From positions 1 through 64,000 of the forward strand of contig CALEYL010000009.1 in the NCBI GenBank assembly GCA_937926205.1: a DNA stretch of 64,000 nt. The letters run 5' to 3'. The position numbers and the translations under genes are program-made. Of this stretch, positions 26,334 through 33,501 are shown in pieces; the first letter of the stretch is position 1, and every line of letters begins with the position of its first letter. The stretch is from an uncultured Saprospiraceae bacterium (lineage in GTDB: Bacteria; Bacteroidota; Bacteroidia; Chitinophagales; Saprospiraceae). The notes under the pieces are model-generated. The model did no database searches and was not told the DNA's origin. It saw only the letters and a list, made by a program, of their open reading frames with translations.

Positions 26334-26431
26334 GAAAATTTGATGATTTGAAAATTTGATGATTTGCAGGCTTCAAATAACCACATAAACAAATAAACGC
26401 ATAAACAAATAAACCCATAAACAAATAAACA
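26334..26431. repeat. Short AT-rich tandem repeats in spacer
   Basis: Two copies of a GAAAATTTGATGATTT unit (about 26334-26366) are followed by three exact-to-near copies of a 16-bp unit CATAAACAAATAAAC+N at 26384-26431. Related words recur at 57460-57485 (AAATCATCAAAT in the opposite orientation) and at 63770-63865 (both words). Confidence 0.75.
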
Positions 26432-26442
26432 TCCCACCAGAC

Positions 26443-27249
26443 TTGAACACAAAAGATCAACTCAACCGCGAAGTCAAAATTCCGTTTCCGCCAAAGCGGA
26501 TCGTTTCCCTCGTGCCTTCCCAAACAGAATTGTTGTTCGATCTGGGCTTGGAGGATGAAGTGGTTGGCATTACGAAGTTTTGTATTCACCCGGAGGCGTG
26601 GTTTCGAAAAAAGAAAAGGGTAGGAGGGACGAAGAAACTGAGCCTGGAGGCCATCGCTGCTTTGGAGCCCGATCTTATCATTGGCAATAAAGAAGAAAAC
26701 GAACGTACGCAAATTGAGGTCCTGATGGATCGCTATCCGGTGTGGATGAGCGATGTTCAAAACCTGGAAGACGCTGCGGACATGATTCGCCGAATTGGCG
26801 AAATGACGGGTAAAGGCCCCGAGGGAGAAGCACTGGCTTTGAAAATACGAGACTCTTTTGACGACCTGAATCCTGAAAAAAACTGGAAGACGGCATATTT
26901 CATCTGGCGGAAACCCTACATGGCGGCCGCTTCAGATACGTTCATTGACGACATGCTGAAACGAGCAGGTTTTATCAATGCCTTTGCGCACCTGCAGCGT
27001 TACCCCGAACTGGATGTCGAAAGCATACGGGAAGCACAACCGGAAATTATCCTGTTGTCTTCAGAGCCTTATCCATTCAGGCAAAATCATGTTGAAGAAC
27101 TGCGCAAAGTCTGCCCCAATACTTTAATTTGTCTTGCAGATGGCGAATTGTTTTCCTGGTATGGCAGCAGGTTGATCCGTTCTGCAGCATATTTCCGTAA
27201 TTTACACCATCAATGTACCCTTGAACTTCAAAAGACTTCAACGGTTTAG
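26443..27249 (+). CDS. Helical-backbone metal receptor-like protein (BtuF-like), no signal peptide
   Basis: A 268-residue protein with a TTG start at 26443; no nearby in-frame ATG or GTG exists. It has the BtuF/cluster A-8 periplasmic-binding-protein pattern: an N-terminal lobe with IVSLVPSQTELLFDLGL and VVGITKFCIHP, LEPDLIIGN, a long backbone helix around residues 95-130, and a C-terminal lobe with PEIILLSSEPYPFR. Family role: binds cobalamin, haem or ferric chelates for ABC importers. Unusually, no Sec or lipoprotein signal is visible and no permease or ATPase is adjacent. Inference: a cytosolic derivative or one with another role. Confidence 0.78.
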   Translation: MNTKDQLNREVKIPFPPKRIVSLVPSQTELLFDLGLEDEVVGITKFCIHPEAWFRKKKRVGGTKKLSLEAIAALEPDLIIGNKEENERTQIEVLMDRYPVWMSDVQNLEDAADMIRRIGEMTGKGPEGEALALKIRDSFDDLNPEKNWKTAYFIWRKPYMAAASDTFIDDMLKRAGFINAFAHLQRYPELDVESIREAQPEIILLSSEPYPFRQNHVEELRKVCPNTLICLADGELFSWYGSRLIRSAAYFRNLHHQCTLELQKTSTV

Positions 27250-27296
27250 GGTTCAACATTAAAGTAATACTTGAAGCTAAATAAATCATCATCTCC

Positions 27297-28925
27297 ATGA
27301 AAAAATGCTACGCGCTCCTCGCCTGGATGTTTTGTATCACAGTCTTTGGGGCAGCACAATCCTTGCCTGCAACCGAACAGGGCCTCATCGCCGGGCAGAT
27401 ATTGGTGCAATTGAAGCCGAACACCGACGCTGCCGATTTTGAGCGCAGTTTTAATACGGCCAACCGTTCCGGCTTCCTGCTCAGACACGAGCGGGCTCTC
27501 GGCCGACGCTTCAACATGCACCTGTTTACTTTTGACCCTTCCTCGACAAATAACCGGGCCATACTTGATGAAGTTCGTCAAAACCAATTGGTGAAAGCGG
27601 CACAGTTTAATTACGACATCCAGCCCCGAACAGAACCAAATGATCCTGCTTATTCACTACAATGGACCTTAGAGCGCATTGAAGCGCCTCAAGTTTGGGA
27701 CATCACTACCGGCGGCCTCACGTCGCGCGGCGATACCATTGTTCTGGCCATCCTGGATGGCGGATTCGATGTCAATCACGAAGATTTACAGGGTAATATC
27801 TGGTACAATCGCTTTGAAATTCCGAACAACGGCGTTGACGATGACGGCAACGGCTACCCTGATGATGTTGTTGGCTGGAATTTCCGGAACAACTCGCCGC
27901 TCCATGTTGCAGACCCGCATGGTACTTCAGTAGCTGGCATAGCGGGTGCACGTGGCAACAACGGCATCGGTATTGCAGGCGTCAACTGGAACATTAAACT
28001 CTTACTGCTGTCGACAGGTAATGTATCAAATGCGATTGAGGCCTACGAATATGTGATAGATCAGCGCGACCGCTACAACCGGAGCAATGGCGCAGAAGGC
28101 GCTTTTGTTGTTGCCACGAATGCTTCTTTTGGACAGGAACTAAGGTTTTGTAGTGAATTACCGCTTTGGGGGGCCATGTACGACCTGATGGGGGAAGTTG
28201 GCATTCTGACCGGCGCAGGTACCGCCAACAGCGCCTGGGATGTGGATGAAGTTGGCGACATGCCCACCACCTGTCCCAGCGATTTCATCATCACGACCCT
28301 CAATACCACACAGGACGACCGTCGTTTTCAGGGCTCTGCTTATGGAAAAGTTTCCATAGACCTTGGTACGCCCGGCAATGAATCCCACAGCATCAAAGTT
28401 GGTAACGAATACGGCAGTTTTGGCGGCAACTCTGCGGCCGCGCCCCATCTGAGCGGGGCTATTGCCCTGCTTTACAGCCTGCCTTGTGAAGGACTGGCAG
28501 AAGACGCCATATCCAGGCCGGCTGAGACCGCCTTGTATATTCGTCAGGCTTTGCTGCAAAGTGTTGACCCGGTGGCGGCATTGAGTAATGAAACCGTTAC
28601 AGGGGGAAGGTTGAATGTTTTTCGAGCCATGGAAACCATTCAGGAGTCCTGTGGCAATACAAGCGGACCTCTGGCTTTGAAAAACGCTTATCCCAATCCG
28701 GTTTCTCAGGAACTGACACTGGCTTACGAAGCACCGGATTTTGACCCGGTTTCGCTTCGTGTTTACAATGCCCTTGGTCAGTTAATCTACAATGACGTCA
28801 TAAAGCCTGCCCGCTTTGGCACAAAAGAACACAAGGTTGATGTTGCCTCCTGGGCTACAGGAATGTACTTTTTTGTGATAAACCGCGGCAAAGAAGTCGT
28901 TACCCGGGTAATTGCGGTTTATTAA
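27297..28925 (+). CDS. Secreted subtilisin-like S8 protease with T9SS sorting domain
   Basis: A 542-residue precursor: signal peptide (ends VFGAAQ), a propeptide-like region (about 25-110, GQILVQLKPNTDAADFE), then a subtilase domain. The catalytic triad is Asp154 (AILDGGFD), His208 (DPHGTSVAGI) and Ser379 (GGNSAAAPHLSG). The usual AAGN oxyanion segment is altered to GAGTANS; Asn311 may serve, since it lies about the right distance before Ser379. An Asp-rich loop (GVDDDGNGYPDD) resembles calcium-binding inserts of S8 enzymes. The C-terminus (about 455-542) is a type A T9SS sorting domain (KNAYPNPVSQELTLAY ... WATGMYFFVINRG). Inference: an extracellular protease. A terminator follows. Confidence 0.9.
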   Translation: MKKCYALLAWMFCITVFGAAQSLPATEQGLIAGQILVQLKPNTDAADFERSFNTANRSGFLLRHERALGRRFNMHLFTFDPSSTNNRAILDEVRQNQLVKAAQFNYDIQPRTEPNDPAYSLQWTLERIEAPQVWDITTGGLTSRGDTIVLAILDGGFDVNHEDLQGNIWYNRFEIPNNGVDDDGNGYPDDVVGWNFRNNSPLHVADPHGTSVAGIAGARGNNGIGIAGVNWNIKLLLLSTGNVSNAIEAYEYVIDQRDRYNRSNGAEGAFVVATNASFGQELRFCSELPLWGAMYDLMGEVGILTGAGTANSAWDVDEVGDMPTTCPSDFIITTLNTTQDDRRFQGSAYGKVSIDLGTPGNESHSIKVGNEYGSFGGNSAAAPHLSGAIALLYSLPCEGLAEDAISRPAETALYIRQALLQSVDPVAALSNETVTGGRLNVFRAMETIQESCGNTSGPLALKNAYPNPVSQELTLAYEAPDFDPVSLRVYNALGQLIYNDVIKPARFGTKEHKVDVASWATGMYFFVINRGKEVVTRVIAVY

Positions 28926-28943
28926 TTCATGTTGAAATGGCAT

Positions 28944-28982
28944 AAAAAAAGCCCTCCGAACCAATGTCCGAAGGGCTTTTTT
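28944..28982. terminator. Bidirectional intrinsic terminator
   Basis: AAAAAAGCCCT and AGGGCTTTTTT form the stem flanks around an internal CCGAACCAATGTCCGA region. A-run and T-run on either side make it work for both convergent genes (S8 protease and the DUF1573 gene). Confidence 0.88.
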
Positions 28983-28992
28983 ATACCACTAA

Positions 28993-29466
28993 TTAATTGT
29001 TGTTGTTGAACAAGCCACCTTCTTTCTGAGGTACGCCAGCTGGTTGTTCCGGCTTAGCTTTTACATCACCTTTGATGGTCAGGCGAATTTCTTCTTCGTT
29101 GATGTTGGTGGTCAGGGTAACCGTTTTGGTGAACGGACCAACGCGGTTTGTGTCGTAGCGAACCTTCACTTCGCTGCTTGCGCCAGGAAGGATTGGCTCT
29201 TTCGGGTAAGTAGGTACCGTACAGCCACAGCTACCTTTTGCATTTTTGATCACGAGCGGTTCAGTGCCTGTGTTTTTGAATTTGAACACGCGATATGGAT
29301 CAGCGCCTTGCTCAATGGAACCATAATCAATGGTTTCAGATTCGAATTTGATTTTGGCGCCGCTTGTTGTCTTTGGTGCAAGGGCAACCGGTGTTACTTC
29401 TTGAGCAACGGCAAATGTGCAGAAAGCTGCTACAAGTGCAAGTACAGAAAAAACTTTTTTCATCAC
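28993..29466 (-). CDS. DUF1573 domain exported protein
   Basis: A 157-residue protein with a signal peptide (VLALVAAFCTFAVAQ) and one DUF1573 domain (about 42-140): FESETIDYGSIEQG, FKFKNTGTEPLVIKNAKGSC and the characteristic GSCGCTVP. It ends in a Gly/Asn-rich tail. The fold is an Ig-like, MSP/ASH-type beta-sandwich. Family members are abundant exported Bacteroidota proteins of unknown function. It has its own -7 box (29497-29504) and is divergent from the SWIM gene. Confidence 0.9.
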   Translation of the reverse strand: MMKKVFSVLALVAAFCTFAVAQEVTPVALAPKTTSGAKIKFESETIDYGSIEQGADPYRVFKFKNTGTEPLVIKNAKGSCGCTVPTYPKEPILPGASSEVKVRYDTNRVGPFTKTVTLTTNINEEEIRLTIKGDVKAKPEQPAGVPQKEGGLFNNNN

Positions 29467-29496
29467 AACTAAATTTTTTAGTTTAGGAAACGCTCA

Positions 29497-29504
29497 CAAA
29501 GCTA
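29497..29504 (-). promoter_or_regulatory. Putative -7 box for the DUF1573 gene
   Basis: Minus-strand TAGCTTTG is an exact TAnnTTTG match about 30 bp upstream of the start codon. Confidence 0.5.
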
Positions 29505-29576
29505 TATCAATTTAACTGCCCGGAAAAGAGGCAGCCTTCAAAATCGAGTTAATGATGTGTTAATGGGCTTATTCCC

Positions 29577-29584
29577 TATCTTTG
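29577..29584 (+). promoter_or_regulatory. Putative -7 box for the SWIM-rlmH operon
   Basis: TATCTTTG is an exact TAnnTTTG match, 60 bp before the ATG at 29644. Confidence 0.5.
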
Positions 29585-29643
29585 TTCGTTTTAATCCGGG
29601 ACAATAAAGAACTCTTGAACCTTTATATGGTTTCTATCAGGTT

Positions 29644-31332
29644 ATGAATTTTTTATTACAACACATCGAGTTACACATTGACGAAACATCCTTGCTTCAG
29701 GGAGAACGCCTGCTGGAAGGGAACCGCATTTCGTATTGTGCCGAACAGGAGCGAAACCTATGGGTAGCAACGGTTGAAGCTGGTCACACCTATGAAATCG
29801 AAATAAAAATCAGCCCTTCCAGGGTTACGGCAGCTACCTGCGAATGCGATCGTTTTCGCGAGGCAGAAATGTGTGGCCATGTTGCTGCAGTATTGCTTCA
29901 GGTGAGGAACCTGCAGCAGGTAAGAAAAGAAAAAGCCCGCCAGAACGCCCCTTCAAAACGGATGAAACTGAGCGCAGACATGATATTGAATGCGGCTCCG
30001 GCGGAAGATTTACAGGCTTTTTTGAGAGAATACGCCAGACTCGACCGAACTTTTGCGCTGGCGCTGAAAGCGCGATTTGCAGGTATGGTGACCGGAATTG
30101 GCAGCCAGGAAAAATATGGGCAGATTCTGGAAAGTGCGATCAGCATGGCGCGAAAATCGGACCGTACACTCAATAAGAAAGGCAGTCAACAGTTGTTAGG
30201 CGCAGTTCAGGAACTTCTCGCGCAGGCAGAAGACCATTGCGCCCGGGGCTTATATGCTGAAGCTATGGACATCGCTCAGGCGACCATCGAAAAGATACCC
30301 GCGGTTATGAACAAGGCACAGGGGTACGAAGCCAATTTGCGGAATGCAGTGGAAAAGGCGCTTGAGTTACTGCAGGATTTGTCGGAAAAAGCGCTCCCGC
30401 CTGCGCTTCGTGAGTCGCTCTGGCATTATTGCATTGAGGAGTTTGGCCGGATGACTCATCGGATGCACCAGTTTGACAACCGCTTTTTCCAAATCATGAT
30501 GGTTTTGAGTGTCGGCATGCGTCAGCAAAAACAATTGCTGGAATGGATGGACGAACAATTGAACCGTTATGCTCAGGAAAAAAGAGATCCTTCTCAAATG
30601 ATCATTCTGCAATTGCAATGGGCGGAAAAAGTGGCCGGGAAAAAAGCTTTTTTTGATAAAGCCGCGCAGTATGCGCACCTGCAAAATGTTCTGAAGTATA
30701 CCGTAGAACGCAGCATCGCTTTGCAGCAGACCGCTAAAGCCAGAAAATTGATCCAGAATCTGCTGAAAAAGGGCAACGCTTTGGAGTTTTCGGGCGAAAT
30801 TGAAGAAATGCTGCTCCGCATCGCCCTCCACGAAAAGGATATAGGAGCAGTTGCCGTCTACGCACGCAAGCGCTTCCTGGCTACTTTGCAGGACACCTAT
30901 TGGGAATTGTTGAGGGAACATGCTCCGGAAGACCGGGAGACGTTTTTTGAACAAATTGTGGAAAGCCTGCACAAGCTGCCCACATCACCACAAAAGTGGC
31001 AGGCCATAGCCGGGGTTTATGCCTCGGAAGGGCGGTACGAAAACCTCATTGATTATTTACGACGTGCAAATTCAATAGAGTTGCTGGCACAATTCGACCA
31101 TTTGCTACTTCCCCGGTTTGAAGAGGAAGTCGGGCAGTTGTATCGGATCCTGTTGTTGCAATACCTGAAAAACCACATCGGGTTCAGGCCTTCCCGACGA
31201 ATTCGCGAGCTGCTGGATCACCTGGCTGAAATCGGCGCTCCCGAATTGGCATCTTCCCTGATTTCATTGTTCAAAGCTTCTTATCCGGAAAGGCAATCGC
31301 TGATGGAAGAGCTAAAATCCTACGGAAGATGA
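29644..31332 (+). CDS. SWIM zinc-finger protein with long helical C-terminus
   Basis: A 562-residue cytosolic protein. A SWIM zinc finger lies near the N-terminus, with ligands Cys66, Cys68, Cys77 and His79 (TCECDRFREAEMCGHVA). The rest (about 100-560) is almost entirely alpha-helical, with TPR/HEAT-like repeats (for example ALQQTAKARKLIQNLLKKG, RKRFLATLQDTYWELLREH). SWIM fingers bind nucleic acid or protein and in bacteria are often linked to SNF2 helicases or VWA systems; none is adjacent. Its stop overlaps the rlmH start by 4 bp, so the two are translationally coupled. The specific function is unknown; a link to ribosome or RNA work is inferred from rlmH only. Confidence 0.82.
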   Translation: MNFLLQHIELHIDETSLLQGERLLEGNRISYCAEQERNLWVATVEAGHTYEIEIKISPSRVTAATCECDRFREAEMCGHVAAVLLQVRNLQQVRKEKARQNAPSKRMKLSADMILNAAPAEDLQAFLREYARLDRTFALALKARFAGMVTGIGSQEKYGQILESAISMARKSDRTLNKKGSQQLLGAVQELLAQAEDHCARGLYAEAMDIAQATIEKIPAVMNKAQGYEANLRNAVEKALELLQDLSEKALPPALRESLWHYCIEEFGRMTHRMHQFDNRFFQIMMVLSVGMRQQKQLLEWMDEQLNRYAQEKRDPSQMIILQLQWAEKVAGKKAFFDKAAQYAHLQNVLKYTVERSIALQQTAKARKLIQNLLKKGNALEFSGEIEEMLLRIALHEKDIGAVAVYARKRFLATLQDTYWELLREHAPEDRETFFEQIVESLHKLPTSPQKWQAIAGVYASEGRYENLIDYLRRANSIELLAQFDHLLLPRFEEEVGQLYRILLLQYLKNHIGFRPSRRIRELLDHLAEIGAPELASSLISLFKASYPERQSLMEELKSYGR

Positions 31333-31802
31333 AAGTGGAATTCTGGTTTGTGGGCAAAACCAATGAAACTTACCTGGAAACGGGGATCGGTATTTATGAA
31401 AAACGATTGCGGCGTTACCTGCCTTTTGCCATGCAATGCCTTCCTGATGTGCGCCAGGCTGCTAATCTGTCTCCGGAGCAACTCAAAATCAAAGAAGGCG
31501 AAACCATTCTTGCGAAAACAAAACCGGAAGATCTGCTGATCCTTCTTGACGAGAATGGCCGGCATTACACTTCGGAAAATTTTGCACAATACATAGAACA
31601 GCAACTTTCAGGCAGCAAACACCGGCTTATCTTTCTGGTAGGCGGCGCCTATGGATTTTCGGAAGAAATCTACCGCCGGGCCGATGCAAAGCTGGCTTTG
31701 TCTTCCATGACTTTTTCACACCAAATGGTTCGCTTGTTTTTTTTAGAACAATTGTACCGGGCAATGACGATCTTGCGCGGCGAACCATATCATAATAATT
31801 AA
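31329..31802 (+). CDS. rlmH: 23S rRNA m3-pseudouridine-1915 methyltransferase RlmH
   Basis: A SPOUT-class methyltransferase that methylates pseudouridine 1915 in helix 69 of 23S rRNA on assembled 70S ribosomes. The 157-residue length is typical. SAM-knot motifs: LLILLDENGRHYTSENFA, FLVGGAYGFSEEI, and the C-terminal SSMTFSHQMVRLFFLEQLYR ending in GEPYHNN. It overlaps the upstream SWIM gene by ATGA and is 4 bp from the downstream rhomboid gene, so it is the middle gene of an operon. Confidence 0.96.
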   Translation: MKVEFWFVGKTNETYLETGIGIYEKRLRRYLPFAMQCLPDVRQAANLSPEQLKIKEGETILAKTKPEDLLILLDENGRHYTSENFAQYIEQQLSGSKHRLIFLVGGAYGFSEEIYRRADAKLALSSMTFSHQMVRLFFLEQLYRAMTILRGEPYHNN

Positions 31803-31806
31803 CCTA

Positions 31807-32448
31807 ATGATCACCATCACGCTCATTCTGGTCGTTATGACGGCCCTGATCTCCTACCAGGCATTCACCAATCAGCGCATGCAGGACGAATTGTCTTTCC
31901 GTCCGGCAGTTATTCAGGAATTCGGACAATGGCACCGTTTTTTTACGGCCGGTTTCGTGCATGCCGACTGGGGACATCTGATAGTCAATATGATTGTCTT
32001 GTATCAGTTTGGCGAATTCGTTGAAGTTTTTTTCAGGGAGATCATCTTTGGTTCGCCTATGGCGGGGCGAATTGCCTTTTTGTTGTTTTACCTCAGCGCC
32101 ATCGCGATTTCCTGTATTCCTTCGTATCTGCGCCATCGCAATAACTACGCCTATGGGGCGATAGGCGCTTCAGGGGCTACTTCTGCGCTGTTGTTTGCTT
32201 ACGTGGTGATCAATCCCTGGCAAATGTTTGCTTTCCCTCCGCTGCCAGCCATTTTATTCGGCGTATTTTATCTGTTTTATTCCTCTTATATGGATCGCAG
32301 GGGGACAGACAACATCGGGCATAATCAGCATTTCTGGGGGGCTGTCTATGGTGCCGCTTTTATTCTCCTTGCTGTACAGATTTACCGACCCGAATTGTTT
32401 GAGGTGTTGTTGAGCCGTTATCAGCGCATCCCTTTTTTGACAAATTAA
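31807..32448 (+). CDS. Rhomboid family intramembrane serine protease
   Basis: A 213-residue membrane protease with about six transmembrane segments. The catalytic dyad is Ser122 in GAIGASGATSAL (GxSG) and His175 in GHNQHFWGAVYG, 53 residues apart as in GlpG. The L1-region motif HADWGHLIVNM and helix Asn are present. It cleaves membrane-anchored substrates inside the bilayer; targets are unknown. It follows rlmH directly and has a 56-bp gap to the YdcF gene. Confidence 0.93.
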   Translation: MITITLILVVMTALISYQAFTNQRMQDELSFRPAVIQEFGQWHRFFTAGFVHADWGHLIVNMIVLYQFGEFVEVFFREIIFGSPMAGRIAFLLFYLSAIAISCIPSYLRHRNNYAYGAIGASGATSALLFAYVVINPWQMFAFPPLPAILFGVFYLFYSSYMDRRGTDNIGHNQHFWGAVYGAAFILLAVQIYRPELFEVLLSRYQRIPFLTN

Positions 32449-32504
32449 GCCCATAAAGCATCCGGTTCTTTTGATGGGTTAAATGAATATGAACGCCTGG
32501 TATT

Positions 32505-33275
32505 ATGTTTTTTATACTGTCTAAAGTGCTGTATTTCCTGTTAAAACCTTCGGTCTGGGTTGGTGGATTTCTGTTGTATGCGGCTTTCGGGAAGGGCCCC
32601 CGATGGCGCAAAAGGTCACTTTACCTCGCTTTGGCCTGTTATTGGTTTTTCAGCAATTTCTTCATTGCCAATCAATTTTTCCGCATTTGGGAACCGGATT
32701 CACTTAGTGCAAATGACATTGAAGCGCCTTATGATATTGGCATCCTGTTGGGGGGATATTCCAATTTTTATACACAACCCAGCGGAGATCGGTACAACTT
32801 CAGTGACCGGGCCAATCGCTTTACCCAGGCTTACGAACTTTACAAAATCGGAAAAGTAAAAAAACTGCTGCTGAGTGGCGGGTCAGGCGATTTGTTGCAA
32901 AAAGTCCCGGGAGAGGCCGGTCAAATGAAAGCTTTTCTCATACGTCTTGGTGTTCCCGAAGCAGACATTATTGTAGAAAACGCCTCACGGAATACTTGGG
33001 AAAATGCTGTATTCAGCAAAGAAATCGTAAGCCGTGACTACCCTGGAGCGCGATGCCTGCTGCTAACTTCTGCCTGGCACATGAGGCGTGCCAAAGCCTG
33101 TTTTGACAAAGCAGGCCTGGCGACTACCGCTTTTTGTGTAGACTATCTCAGCGAACGCACCCGTTACAGCCCGGAAGTTCTGATCCTGCCGCACCGCTTT
33201 GGTTTGTATTATTGGGAAATCGTCATTAAAGAAATGATTGGCTGTGTTTTTTACCGCCTTCAGGGCTATAATTGA
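32505..33275 (+). CDS. YdcF/SanA (DUF218) family protein
   Basis: A 256-residue protein with two N-terminal hydrophobic segments (about 4-25 and 40-58) and a DUF218 domain (about 80-235): DIGILLGGY, KKLLLSGGSGD, VENASRNTWENA, LLLTSAWHMRRAKACF. Members are envelope proteins linked to cell-wall precursor handling and vancomycin permeability (SanA); the biochemical activity is uncertain. It is the last gene of the SWIM-rlmH-rhomboid cluster. Confidence 0.88.
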   Translation: MFFILSKVLYFLLKPSVWVGGFLLYAAFGKGPRWRKRSLYLALACYWFFSNFFIANQFFRIWEPDSLSANDIEAPYDIGILLGGYSNFYTQPSGDRYNFSDRANRFTQAYELYKIGKVKKLLLSGGSGDLLQKVPGEAGQMKAFLIRLGVPEADIIVENASRNTWENAVFSKEIVSRDYPGARCLLLTSAWHMRRAKACFDKAGLATTAFCVDYLSERTRYSPEVLILPHRFGLYYWEIVIKEMIGCVFYRLQGYN

Positions 33276-33351
33276 AACACAGGTAGTTGAGACCTTTTAG
33301 GCAGACATTTTTTTTCCTGTGAAGATTATTTCATTTTTACTTATATTTGCA

Positions 33352-33359
33352 TCGGCAGA
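33352..33359 (+). promoter_or_regulatory. Putative -7 box for the giant T9SS gene
   Basis: TATATTTG is an exact TAnnTTTG match. It would give a long leader (about 135 nt or more) before the ATG at 33502, and that leader contains a mini-ORF and hairpin (33453-33496). Confidence 0.45.
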
Positions 33360-33452
33360 CAGGAAACTGCCCTCCGCTTTTAAGCTCCGTCTTATTCCGC
33401 AAAACATGCTTTTTGCATCTTCTTGTTTTTGCTACTCGTCCAGTTAGATACT

Positions 33453-33496
33453 ATGAGAAAACACACACTGCTGCAACAGTAAGCGCAGCTGTTTTT
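33453..33496 (+). promoter_or_regulatory. Leader mini-ORF overlapping a terminator-like hairpin
   Basis: A 9-codon frame (ATG at 33453, TAA at 33480-33482; MRKHTLLQQ) overlaps the left arm of a hairpin (ACTGCTGC at 33467-33474, GCAGCTGT at 33485-33492, one mismatch, 10-nt loop) followed by TTTT. It lies directly before the giant T9SS gene. It could be a transcription attenuator or a decayed start; no evidence decides. Confidence 0.3.
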
Positions 33497-33501
33497 ATTC
33501 C

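Noticed and set aside
27297..28925. Inactive subtilase because the AAGN oxyanion motif is missing
   Set aside because: Asp, His and Ser are all present and Asn311 lies at nearly the expected distance from Ser379, so inactivity is not supported.
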